Assembly: GCF_051622035.1 (NCBI RefSeq)
Contig: NC_135355.1
Location: 1,426,001-1,490,000, forward strand
From: Arctopsyche grandis
Taxonomy: Eukaryota > Arthropoda > Insecta > Trichoptera > Hydropsychidae
DNA length: 64,000 nt
Reading direction: 5' to 3'
Shown: one piece after another, positions 31,085-43,200 of the stretch
Layout: every line of letters starts with the position of its first letter
Position numbering within the stretch: the first letter of the stretch is position 1
Notes under the pieces: model-generated
Told to the model about the DNA's origin: nothing
The model's input: the letters and a program-made list of their open reading frames with translations, nothing else
Database searches by the model: none
Translations under genes and position numbers: made by a program

Positions 31085-33901
31085 TTTTTTTATATTTATC
31101 CCAGTATGTAATTTTTCATGTGTATTAAGGTGAGATTTTCGAGTAAATGATTTTTAGACAAATTTCACACTTGTAAGGTTTTTCACCCGTGTGAGATCTC
31201 AAATGGATCTTAAGTGTATTTTTATCAAAAAATGATTTTCAACAAATTTCACATGTGTGTGGTTTTATCCCAGTATGCACATTTTTATGTTTCTCGAGGT
31301 CAGAATTCTGAATAAATGATTTTAGACAAATTTCACATTTGTGTGGTTTTATCCCAGTATGATAATTTTCATGTATCACGAGGTAAGATTTTCGAGAAAA
31401 TGATTTTAAACAAATGCCACATTTGTGTAGTTTTATCTCAGTATGCAAATTTTGATGTGTATCGGGGTTAGATTTTTGAGTAAATGATTTAAGACAAATT
31501 TCACATTTGCGTGGTTGTATCCCAATATATTTTTCATGTTTCACATGGTGAGATTTTTGAGAAAATGATTTTAAACAAATTTCACACTTGCAAGGTTTTT
31601 TACCCGTGTGAGTTCTTAAATGTCTCACAAGTTTATTTTTATTAACAAATGATTTTAAACAAATTTCACATTTGTGTAGTTTTATGGCAGTATGCAATTT
31701 TTCATGTATAACAAGGTGAGATTTTTGAGTAAATGATTTTAGACAAATTTCACACTTGTAGGGCTTTTCCCCCGTGTGAGTTCTTAAATGTCTTACAAGT
31801 GTATTTTTTGCAATAAATGATTTTAAACAAAGTTCACATTTGTGTAGTTCTATCCCAGTATGCAAATTTTTATGATTCTCGAGGTCAGAATTTTGAGTAA
31901 ATGATTTTATTCAAATTTCACAATTGTGTGATTTTATCCCAGTATGAAATTTTTCATGTATCACGAGGTAAGATTTTCGAGAAAATGATTTTAAACAAAT
32001 TTCACACTTGTAAGGTTTTTCACCTGTGTGAGATCTCAAATGGATCTTAAGTGTATTTTTATCAACAAATGATTTTAGACAAATTTCACATTTGTGTGGT
32101 TTTATCTCAGTATGATTTTTTTTATGTATCACAAGGTAAGATTTTCGAGAAAATGATTTCAAACAAATGTCACATTTATGTTTTATGCAATTTTTGCAAA
32201 TTTTTCATGCAATTCAAATTTGTATGCAATTTTTCATGCGCATTAAGGGAAGATTTTTGAGTAAATGATTTTAGACAAATTTCACACTTGTAAGGTTTTT
32301 CGCCCGTGTGAGATCTCAAATGGATCTTAATTGTATTTTTATCAACAAATGATTTTAGACAAATTTCACATTTGTGTGGTTTTATCCCAGTATGCAATTT
32401 TTCATGTGTAAGAAGGTGACATTTTTGATTAAATGATATTAGACAAATTTCACATTTGTGTGGTTTTATCTCAGTATGATTTTTTTTATGTATCACAAGG
32501 TAAGATTTTCGAGAAAATGATTTCAAACAAATGTCACATTTATGTTTTATCCCAGTATGCAATTTTTCATGCGCATTAAGGGATGATTTTTGAGTAAATG
32601 ATATAAGACAAAGTTCACATTTGTGTGGTTTTATCCCAGTATGCAATTTTTCATGCGCATTAAGGGAAGATTTTTGAGTAAATGATTTTAGACAAATTTC
32701 ACATTTGTGTGGTTTTATCCCAGTATGCAATTTTTCATGTGTAAGAAGGTGACATTTTTGATTAAATTATATTAGACAAATTTCACATTTGTGTGGTTTT
32801 ATCTCAGTATGATTTTTTTTATGTATCACGAGGTAAGATTTTCGAGAAAATGATTTTAAACAAATGCCACATTTGTGTAGTTTTATCTCAGTATGCAAAT
32901 TTTGATGTGTATCGGGGTTAGATTTTTGAGTAAATGATTTAAGACAAATTTCACATTTGCGTGGTTGTATCCCAATATATTTTTCATGTTTCACGTGGTG
33001 AGATTTTTGAGAAAATGATTTTAAACAAATTTCACACTTGTAAGGTTTTTTACCCGTGTAAGTTCTTAAATGTCTCACAAGTTTATTTTTATTAACAAAC
33101 TAGTGTTGGACCCGTTGATTTCAACGGGTGGTTTCGAAAAGGAATTGAAACTTGAATAAAAATAAAGTTAAAGATATTGAATCGACTGGTTTCGGAAAGA
33201 AATTGATGCACGAATGACAAATTACGAAGTGATTACGAATTACGAATTACGTTTTGTGCATCGCCGACCCCCCGACGCCTTTGCCCCAAAGCGCCCCCGA
33301 TGCCTCCGTCGCTCCGGGGCCTTCGGCCCCAGCGCCGCCGACGCCACCGACGCACAAAAATGAAAAATATGAAAAAAATGAAAAAAATAAAAAAATGAAA
33401 AAAATGAAAAAACTGAAAAAATGAAAAAACTAAAAAAATGAAAATGAAAAAACTGAAAAAATGAAAAAACTGAAAAAATGAAAAAAATGAAAAATATGAA
33501 AAAAATGAAAAATATGAAAAAAAAAAAAATTTGTTCCCCATACTGGTTGACGGTTGATCGTCCGTCACATACAAATATACAAATATATTTAGCGACAGTC
33601 CGTTTTTATATATATTATGCTTTTAAACAAATTTCACATTCGTGTAGTTTTATGGCAGTATGCAATTTTTCATGTATAACAAGGTGAGATTTTTGAGTAA
33701 ATGATTTTAGACAAATTTCACACTTGTAGGGCTTTTCCCTGTGTGAGTTCTTAAATGTCTTACAAGTGTATTTTTTGCAATAAATGATTTTAAACAATTT
33801 TCACATTTGTGTGGTTTTATCCCAGTATGCAAATTTTTATGTTTCTCGAGGTCAGAATTTTGAGTAAATGATTTTAGACAAATTTCACACTTGTAAAGTT
33901 T
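31085..33901 (-). pseudogene. Broken zinc-finger array continuing copy E
   Basis: A run of about 25 C2H2 finger units in at least six shifted or stopped frames (31239-31865, 31911-32162, 32176-32730, 32767-33078 and 33615-33797 are the open pieces). It has no ZAD of its own. Long parts repeat copy D: 31239-31920 matches 22190-22870 closely. Other parts repeat within the block. It looks like the 3' end of one or two extra gene copies fused to copy E by unequal exchange, now decaying. A Helitron is inserted at 33100-33617. Confidence 0.85.
33100..33617 (-). mobile_element. Complete non-autonomous Helitron inside the finger array
   Basis: In minus orientation the element ends with the hairpin CCCGTTGAAATCAACGGG and CCAACACTAG. 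The flanks ACAAA and TGCTTTT rejoin to the finger sequence TTATTAACAAATGATTTT, so it sits exactly between A and T with no target duplication, as Helitrons do. Inside are a GC-rich block (33270-33350) and a long GAAAAAATG-type low-complexity run (33350-33530). It is the complete version of the fragments at 13227 and 20607. Confidence 0.82.
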
Positions 33902-35827
33902 TTAACCCGTGTGAGTTCTTAAATGTCTCACAAATGTATTTTTATCAACAAATGATTTTAAACAATTTTCACATTTGTGTGGTTTTATCCCAGTATGCAA
34001 TTTTTCATGTGTTAGAAGGTGACATTTATGAATAAATGATTTTAAACAAATTTCACATTTGTGTGGTTTTATCCCAGTATGCAATTTTTCATGCGCATTA
34101 AGGGAAGATTTTTGAGTAAATGATTTTAGACAAATTTCACACTTGTAAGGTTTTTCGCCCGTGTGAGATCTCAAATGGATCTTAATTGTATTTTTATCAA
34201 CAAATGAATTTAGACAAATTTCACATTTGTGTGGTTTTATCCCAGTATGCAATTTTTCATGTGTAAGAAGGTGACATTTTTGACTAAATGATTTTAGACA
34301 AATTTCACATTTGTATGGTTTTATCTCAGTATGATTTTTTTTATGTATCACAAGGTAAGATTTTCGAGAAAATGATTTCAAACAAATGTCACATTTATGT
34401 TTTATACCAGTATGCAATTTTTCATGCGCATTAAGGGAAGATTTTTGAGTAAATGATTTTAGACAAATTTCACATTTGTGTGGTTTTATCCCAGTATGCA
34501 ATTTTTCATGTGTAAGAAGGTGACATTTTTGATTAAATGATATTAGACAAATTTCACATTTGTGTGGTTTTATCTCAGTATGATTTTTTTTATGTAACTC
34601 GAGGTAAGATTTTCGAGAAAATGATTTTAAACAAATGCCACATTTATGTGGTTTTATCCCAGTATGCAAATTTTTATGTGTATCGAGGTTAGATTTTTGA
34701 GTAAATGATTTTAAACAAATTTCACACTTGTAAGGTTTTTCACCCATGTGAGATCTCAAATGGCTCTTAAGTGTATTTTTATCAATAAATGATTTGAAAC
34801 AAATTTCACATTTGTGTGGTTTTATCCCAGTATGCAATTTTTCATGTGTAAGAAGGTGACATTTTTGACTAAATGATTTTAGACAAATTCCACATTTGTG
34901 TGGTTTTATCTCGGTATGATTTTTTTTATGAATCACGAGGTAAGATTTTTGAGAAAATGATTTCAAACAAATGTCACATTTATGTTTTATCCCAGTATGC
35001 AATTTTTTATGTTTATTGAGGTTATATATTTGAGTAAATGATTTAAGACAAATTTCACATTTGTGTGGTTTTATCAAAGTATGATCTTTTATATGTATCA
35101 CAAGGTAAGATTTTCGAGAAAATGATTTCAAACAAATGTCACATGTATGTCTTATCCCAGTATGCAAATTTTTATGTTTATCGAGGTTATATTTTTGGGT
35201 AAATGATTTAAGACAAATTTCACACTTGTAAGGCTTTCCTCCCGTGTGACTTATTAGATGTCTCACAAGTCCATTTTTTTGAATAAATGATTTTAAACAA
35301 ATATCACATTGAAATAGCTTTTCTCCAGGAAATGATCTTTTGTGTAAAATAAGTTCAGATTCAATGGGAAACGGCTTCAAGCAAATTTCACTATTCTTTC
35401 GGTGAATTGTCGATTGTGAAGGCTCATGAATTGTCGATTGTGAAGGCTCATCGTTCCATATTAAATCTTCCAATAAAACTTCTTCAGGCTCGATCTTCAA
35501 GCAATCACCTAATCTAATCAGTCGAGAGGATTCGTTGTTTCGAAAACAAGCCTTTCGAAAGCTGATCAACAATTCCAGATTAGTCTTACACGAAAGACAC
35601 ACCGTGTCTGGCAACCCATCGCCTCTTTTAACCTGCAGATGAAAGAAGTAGGATTAAGAGTTGACCAATTGGGTCCACAATAATTGTAACCTGTTACCAG
35701 CACCGACCTGAATCTGACAGCAGGTCCGAATGCGTTGCTCCAGACGCTCTGGATGAGGATCTGGTCTCTGGAAGATGGAGACGGAAGATTCGGCCGGAGC
35801 TGGTCCAAGACAAAGCCTGCACTCCAT
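33902..35827 (-). CDS. ZAD-C2H2 zinc-finger gene, copy E (about 17 fingers)
   Basis: Exon 1 is 35708-35827 and exon 2 is 33902-35632, in phase 0, with a product of 616 residues. The ZAD is intact. A short direct duplication in the linker repeats the EPSQSTIH segment. About 17 fingers follow and the frame stops right after the THTG linker of the last one. More fingers lie beyond in other frames (31085-33901), so the protein is probably shortened compared with its ancestor. There is no INIKKIVII-type tail. It may still be functional because the ZAD and most fingers are intact. Confidence 0.8.
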
Positions 35828-35913
35828 CGTCCCTGTATTTAACTCTGACAACAACCAGATCGACTCGCTTCGCCCGGTCTAAATTTGTTACTAGTTTAGG
35901 GTTGCCATAATTA

Positions 35914-36236
35914 CACTGAGCAACAAAAAATCTCGTTTTTGAGTTACCAGATTGGCGACTAACCAATCTTTACTAAGTTTGACCCACTGAATTCGAATAT
36001 GATAATGATTTTATTTGGATAGTGATCGTTAACGAGATATGAGCGCTTAAAAAATGCGCGATTTTTACAGTTTTTTGGCATTTGCGGACTACATACCATC
36101 TCGCTTGCACTAACGCTAGCCACGTTACGAATGTCTACATAGCGAAAGCATTTCTATTGCAATTACCGCTCGATAGATAAAAAAAACGTACGTTTAGAAA
36201 AAAAAAATATTTAGATAGAAAATCAATCCTTATAAG
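35914..36236. mobile_element. hAT-type remnant upstream of copy E (short MITE form)
   Basis: Starts CACTGAGCAACAAAAAATCT 87 bp upstream of the copy E ATG and keeps the ACCAATCTTTACTAAGTTTG block, then jumps to sequence matching the far side of the element (CTCGCTTGCACTAACGCTAG, as at 51985). No transposase coding is left. Confidence 0.65.
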
Positions 36237-37134
36237 GGTTCGGTGATTACTAGTCAAATGTGAACTGGTCATAGGAGAACCGGTCGCTCTAGATCGGTCA
36301 CACGTGATCACCCGTCACACTAAAACTGGTCACACCCTAAAACTGGTCACTCCCTAAAACTGGTCACGAGAAAACCGGTCACACCCTAAAATCGGTCCTG
36401 AGAAAACTGGTCACACCCAAAAATTAAAAAATTGGTCGTATGATAACTGGTCACACAAAAAAATTATTCGCAAATACTTTTTATTTACGAAATTTGTATT
36501 ATTATCGACTAGACATATGAGCTTCGCACCAAGTAAAAGGCCAAAGTCGTGTCACAGCGTTTATTGATGATTAATGAGATACACACACTAGCAGTGCTCA
36601 GTCCAGAATGGCTTGATATCGCCTCAGTACTGCCTTATAAGGAACAGGTCTCTCAGGACATCTTTAACGTCCGGTTTGCCTGCCTATTGTTATGGTCACG
36701 TATTAGATGTCCCACGCTACCGCTGTGGATTCTGAAAACTCGGATATGATATATATATATACTCGGATATATTTCGAATCCACGCTACCGCTGTGGATTC
36801 GAAAAACCGGAATGTGACCCCAAGTTATCGCTACCCCACCAAGTGCTTTCCGGGGGATAATCCTCGAAACCAAATATAACGGTCACACAGTCTCTGGGAT
36901 GCTACTCGGGCTAATCCGATTGCAACTACTCGGCGGCTCTTTTTAGTATACGTAACAATATTATAATTAAACTCGATCACACGTGATCACCCCTCACACC
37001 CTAAAACTGGTCGCACCAGGGCGTGACCGGTTTTCTCGTGACCAGTTTTAGCGTGACGGATGATCACGAGTGACCGATATAGAGCGACCAATTGTCCTGT
37101 GACCGGTTCACATTTGACTAGTAATCACCGAACC
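36237..37134. repeat. Long-TIR element, GGTTCGGTGATTACTAGTCA family, copy 1
   Basis: Ends GGTTCGGTGATTACTAGTCA (36237) and TGACTAGTAATCACCGAACC (37115-37134) are exact inverted repeats, and pairing continues for over 100 nt. Sub-terminal tandem copies of AACTGGTCACACCCTAA fill the left side. The middle (36490-36960) is unique AT/GC-mixed sequence with a short TA run. It ends only about 115 bp before the DNA2 start codon. The family is unknown to me. Confidence 0.8.
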
Positions 37135-37248
37135 ACTTTGGACCAAATAGATTGCATGTATTTATGTGCATGGCAACACTGCACTGGCGCCAAATACTTC
37201 AACTGTCAACGGTCTGTCATTAAATAAACAAACTCGAATGTCGCAGAC

Positions 37249-40200
37249 ATGAATAAACTCAAGGTAAATATGATTATATTCGTGATTTTCCTCGTTTGAT
37301 CACCATATCAGCTTTTGAGGAGCACGCCAATCACCTTGATAATACGTTAACATATTTTCTAACCAAATACAACCATTTCCTTATTTTTAGACAAAATCGC
37401 AACCAAAGTCCCAGACTACTTTGACGTCATATTTTTCAAAACCGAACACCTTGAAATTGCTATCCACAAATGCTATAGAAGATCAATTGGAAATTGCCTT
37501 GGATGGCGAATCGAAAGAAAATAGTCCCAGTCCCAAGAAACTCACACCAACGCTCCATGACAACAGTCCAAAATGTAGCCAACGATATGTAAACAACATT
37601 TCTCAGCAAAGTCCGCTTGAACAAAACATTGATTTTGGTCATTTTCATTCTAATACCACGTCAAGAAAGGTTAAATTGAACGATGAAGATTTTACGATAT
37701 CATCTTCACCCAAAAAACCTAAACAGTTTGATAGTAAATCTGATAAAATGCCTCTACAGTGTGTAGATAATTTTAAAAGTTCTGACAACATTCTGGAATA
37801 TGATACTAGTGGAGTTTTCGACGACCTGTTCGATTCTAACGTTGAGGAAAAATGCGTATCGCTTAATAGCAATATGGATAATATCTTTGACGATCAAATA
37901 GACGAGGCGTTTGTCGACAATTGGGATATGAATGATACGGTGTGTAATATTGTATTACACTGTGAAATATGTAAATATATAAGTATGCATTCATTTTCAT
38001 GTGTATTATATTTATTATAGTTAATTGAAGATTTGGACATATCACAGTGGCAAAGATGCATAGTTGTAAACGCTTACAAGAGCCACGCCGAGACTGTTCT
38101 TAAATTGAAATCAATCGAAAATGAAAAGTTTGGAACTTGTATAATAAAAGACTTTTGGTTGGTTACACTATAGGCGATTGATTCCATTCAATGAATTATC
38201 TTTTTATTTATTTTTTGTAATTATCATATACTTTCAGGAAGGATGTATATATTGAAACTGATAATGTTGTATCAATAATAAGCATTAAACATAACGATGG
38301 TCAGTATTATGTGACAAATCAAGGAGGATACCTCGTATTATGGCCGGACAATTTAATCACCGGTACTGAAATTGTAAACTCTTTATTTTGCACTAGGAAG
38401 TCCATCTTGCAAAGTAACTTTAAAGGCATGGATAGTGGAAATAAGAGTGTAAGCCTTTAAACAATATACTAATCGCAATTCTCTCATCTTAGCGATTAAT
38501 TAGATACAAATTTTAACCCTTTGCCCGCGGCAATAAATATAGCAAACAAGCCCTGTACGCGGTGCGGCACCTTTTTCGCGAATTTGGCAATCGAGTTTTC
38601 GACCTTAAATACAGATTTTAATATTTACTCAAGTAACCAGATATGTTAATTAACACATAAGGTATTATTTTAAACAATAAAATACATAATATATCTCGTA
38701 GTTTTGTCTCAATTGTGTCAAATAATCATTCTTCATACAATTGAGACGTATCGTCGCCATTGTTCAACAGACGTGACGTCTCATAAACGAGGTTTCAGTG
38801 TGGTTCCACAAAACCACTAATTTTGACTGGTATATATTCATTTTAGGCAAATTGAATAGATGGCATTCAACTCTCAGTAATATATTCAACCAATTGTGAA
38901 CCTTAAAACAGTTGAAATAGGCGCATATAAGGCTCAAAATCCCGTGCAAAGTTCAGAAATTCTATGGAAGACAGCCGCGCTACAGACTTGTCGCGCAAAG
39001 CTTCCATAGAAGACGGCCGCGGGCAAACGGTTAAGAACTCTTACTGTATATTTATTATATATAAAATATCTAAATAGTTATATTTTACAGATGGTGATTG
39101 GTACTCTCGTACACGAGCTTCTTCAAATTTGTCTTCGAAATAAAATCAACACACTAGAGGGCATTAGTACTGAATGCAAACGAATGTTGAAAGATCCTCA
39201 ATTTATTTACACGTTGTACGACATAGATATGACAGAAACCGACGCTTCAATCGAATTGCGAAAATTCATTCCTCAAATTTTAAGATTCATAGAAACCTAC
39301 GTCAATCCCAAAGCAGTTACACAGTTAAACGTATGTTTAAAATGTTATTAAACGTATTAGTAGTATTTTTCATTGTGTAAGTTATTTTTTTCAGCATAAG
39401 GATAAGAATAAAAAATGGCAAGGAACTATAAAAGAAATAGTTGATATAGAAGAAAATATATGGTCTCCGAAATATGGTGTGTCTGGCAGGATTGACGTGA
39501 CAGTTAAAGTAGCAATTCACAACAGACGTGGAATCGGTATGCTTAATGATAATCATCATATGAATTTCGAGTAAAAATAAAAATACACTTATGTGAATGA
39601 ATTTCTAGGCTCGAAAATTGAAAAACTCATGCCTTTAGAGTTAAAAACTGGTAAAGCATCAAATTCTGCTGAACATCGTGGACAGGTCATTTTATATACA
39701 ATGCTGATGACTGAGGTTCTGAAGGGAAGCGATGTAAATGAAGGACTTTTGCTGTATTTAAGGTGATATGCAATATTCGACATACATACATATTTAGGTA
39801 GGGAGGTGTGTATGTTTGTGTTAGGAAGAAGTTTTCTTTATTGTTCAGTACACAAGTATTGTATGTATGTATGTATGGCGAAGGAGGTAGTTGCTCGACT
39901 TTGGAGGAGTGGGCTGGCTGAACTCCAGAGGCTCACTGGCGTCTGGGAATGTTGCGCTGGTTTATATACTTCAGTTCCATACGCTATGTAGCTGTATGAT
40001 GGGGCCAGTGCGCGCGTTCCGGATCGCTTGAGGCGTGTCTAGAAGTTGATGCCTGGAGATCATTTTCTGTGCAGCTTTGCGATTCATGTTTTCCTCTGGG
40101 TACTAGCGGCCATTGTCTGGAGGTCATTTCTGTACAGCTGTGTTTTGATATTATTGTTTTCTCCCCCGGGTGCAGGGTCGTGTGTCTAGAGGTCACTCGA

Positions 40201-43200
40201 TCTGGGTGTTCAGCTGATACAATATATTTCTGCACATATGTAATTTAAAATAGGAATCGTTTGCATATATTATATGTATGTATTTACATACAAAACAAGT
40301 TAATGCACCTTGGTCGGTAATGAGTTCAATTTGTCTGTGATGGTATCAGTCAGTTTTGAGCTCAGATGCTATTTTTCGGTACCATTTCATTCACCATATT
40401 GATTGTTAATTATTTTGAAAAATAGTTTCAAGACATGTTTTCATTGTAAAAACCAGGATTTTATGTTACAATAATATGCTATCAGTTTATAACCAAACGA
40501 TTCCTACTTTAACATTGATAAAGTAAAAAGACCCTCATGATAGTAAACAGATTTCTATGAAATATTGATTTTAATTAATTTATTTATGTGTAGAGACTCC
40601 ATCGATGTCCAAGAAGTGTCTGCAAATTATAGCGAAAAGCGAGATTTAATTTTGTTGAGAAATAAGCTTTCACATTTCACGGAACAGTGGCGTAAAAGCA
40701 CTCTTTTGCCGGCAGACGCAATCGACCACAATACAAAGAATGTCGTACTTCCGGATCCAATCAATCATCATAGCGCTTGTAAAAGTTGTCCCTATTTAAC
40801 TTTGTGCTCGTTATATTTGAGGTTTGTCATCAAATTTTATTACAATAATCAATTCGCATTAGTTGTTTTCATGTTGTACATACGTTTCACAGCAAGGATT
40901 CTGATGCACAATTGTCTGGTGGTCATTTGTTGATGAAGTTGAAAGACGAAGCGATAGGCCACCTGGCATCGGAAGATGTTAATTACTTTTTGAACTGGTG
41001 CAGACTTCTCATGATTGAAGATAGTGAAAAATTCGACGGTTTGCAACGTAAAGATATATGGAATTTAACGCCTTCTGAAAGGTGATATCTCGTCGTTTTA
41101 ATCATTGTCAAATTAACTTGTAGAAAATTGAATATAATCAAATGTTTCTAGAGAGAGAAAGGGGAAATGCATCAGTGGTTTGGTTATACTATCAGTTTCT
41201 TCTAATGATACTCGCTTTGAACATACATTTAAAAGATTAGAAAGTTCAGGTGAGTCTAATCGAAACTATTTTAAACTTATTTTCAATGTATTTTTAATGT
41301 AATCCATTTCAAATGCAGTTACTCGGGAAAATAGAGTATCGTCATTGCAATCGGGAGACTACGTCGTGATCAGCAGTTGTGATAAATACGGAGAAAGTTC
41401 CGGCACTATAACTGGATTAGATAGTGATACTGTATCAGTGTTATTGAATAGGTATTGTAGATGTTCTTTAAATGTGTACTTATTTGCAATATCAATTGTG
41501 TAATTGAGTATTTTTTACCCATTTTAGAGATTTAACCAAGAGAAATTCACATGCGACGGTATACACTATAGATTGTTTAGAGTCTAAAATGTTGCTCACT
41601 TACAATTTAACAAATTTGAGTGTTCTCATGGATAATTCTGACATTAGTAATAAGCTGAGACGGTAACTACATATGTATTTTATTATTATAAGGGTACAAA
41701 CAGTCGATTGTCAGTGAATAAAAACCACCATTGTGGTCTCACACGTTTTCCAGTAGCCAACTATTACATACATATGTAGACTGATTACACTGTTTGACAC
41801 GAAAAATGGTTCAGAGACGAAATATGTCTTTTCTTATAGATCTATGCCCAGTGAACACGAATCTGGTAATAAAAAATGTTGATTGGCTCGAGATTTGGAG
41901 ATATATGTGTTTTTTAAATCGCGCTATTTTTCTATGTCTTGGTGTTGTTCAGTTGATGTCTCAAAATCTGTCAATATCCTGTTCAAAATTAATATTGGAA
42001 TCTATAGTCGGGTGTTTTATCTTTCATTTGTAGTACTTTTCAGATTTCAAATCTGTCTAAGTAGTTGTCCAGTTCAAATCAAAAGTCAAAAGTACGTATT
42101 TTCACTTGGGATTTTTTTCCCCCTGTTAATACTATTTTATATTGAGTTTTTTCTATGGAAACATGTTTATTGGGATAGTGTTCTGGCCACACTATTTTTT
42201 GTTTTCGTTTAAAAGGGTTAATTGGAAGTGTGCTGAATTTTAAATCGGTAAAATTGCGAGCAAAAAGCTCCTACTAGTATTATAGTGTAGCCAGAACACT
42301 ATCCCAATAAAAATGTTTCAATAGAAAAAACTCAATATAAAATAGTATTAACAGTGGGAAAAAATCCCAAGTGAAAATACGTACTTTTGACTTTTGATTT
42401 GAACTGGACGACTACTTACGAGAGATTTGAAATCTGAAAAGTACTACAAATGAAAGATAAAACATCCGACTATAGATTCCAATATTCATTTTGAACAGGA
42501 AATTGACAGATTTTGAGACATCAACTGAACAACACCAAGACATAGAAAAAAATCGCACGATTTAAAAAACACATATATCTCCGAATCTCGAGCCAATCAA
42601 TATTTTTTATTACCAGATTCGTATTCACTGGGCATAGATCTATAAGAAAAGACATATTTCGTCTCTGAACCATTTTCGTGTCGAGCAGTGTTATTGTACA
42701 TATATTTTTTTTTATAGAATAATTGTCAACAAACAACCGTCGGCTTTTAATGAAAAATTGTCTAGTAAAATAGTAGAAAAGGCCAAAAATATACTGAGCG
42801 AATTAAACATAGTACAGCAGCGTGCTGTATTGAAGTCCTTAACAGCTAAAGATTACATTCTCATAAGGGGCATGCCAGGAACCGGTGATTATTCTTATTT
42901 TATTTATGTATGTAATAAATTTTCATATGCCTGTTTACATGTTTTTGTGATATTTCAGGCAAAACTCAGACATTGGTCGCATTGGTGAAGCTGTTGGTCA
43001 AGTTGGACATGTCGATTTTAATAACATGTCAAACTCACTCGGCTGTAGATAATATATTTATAAAGTAATTATACATATTAATATTTGTTGCTTTCATACG
43101 AGGTGCGGTGGAAGCATTTAGACATTTAGTTGATTATTTTAATTTATATGCTAATTTTCAAGCTACCAATTGTCCAATTGTTTCCACACCTCATCCAGAA

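Noticed and set aside
33233-33574. Phe/Ser-rich minus-strand ORF of 113 codons
   Set aside because: Translation of a GAAAAAATG low-complexity run inside the Helitron.
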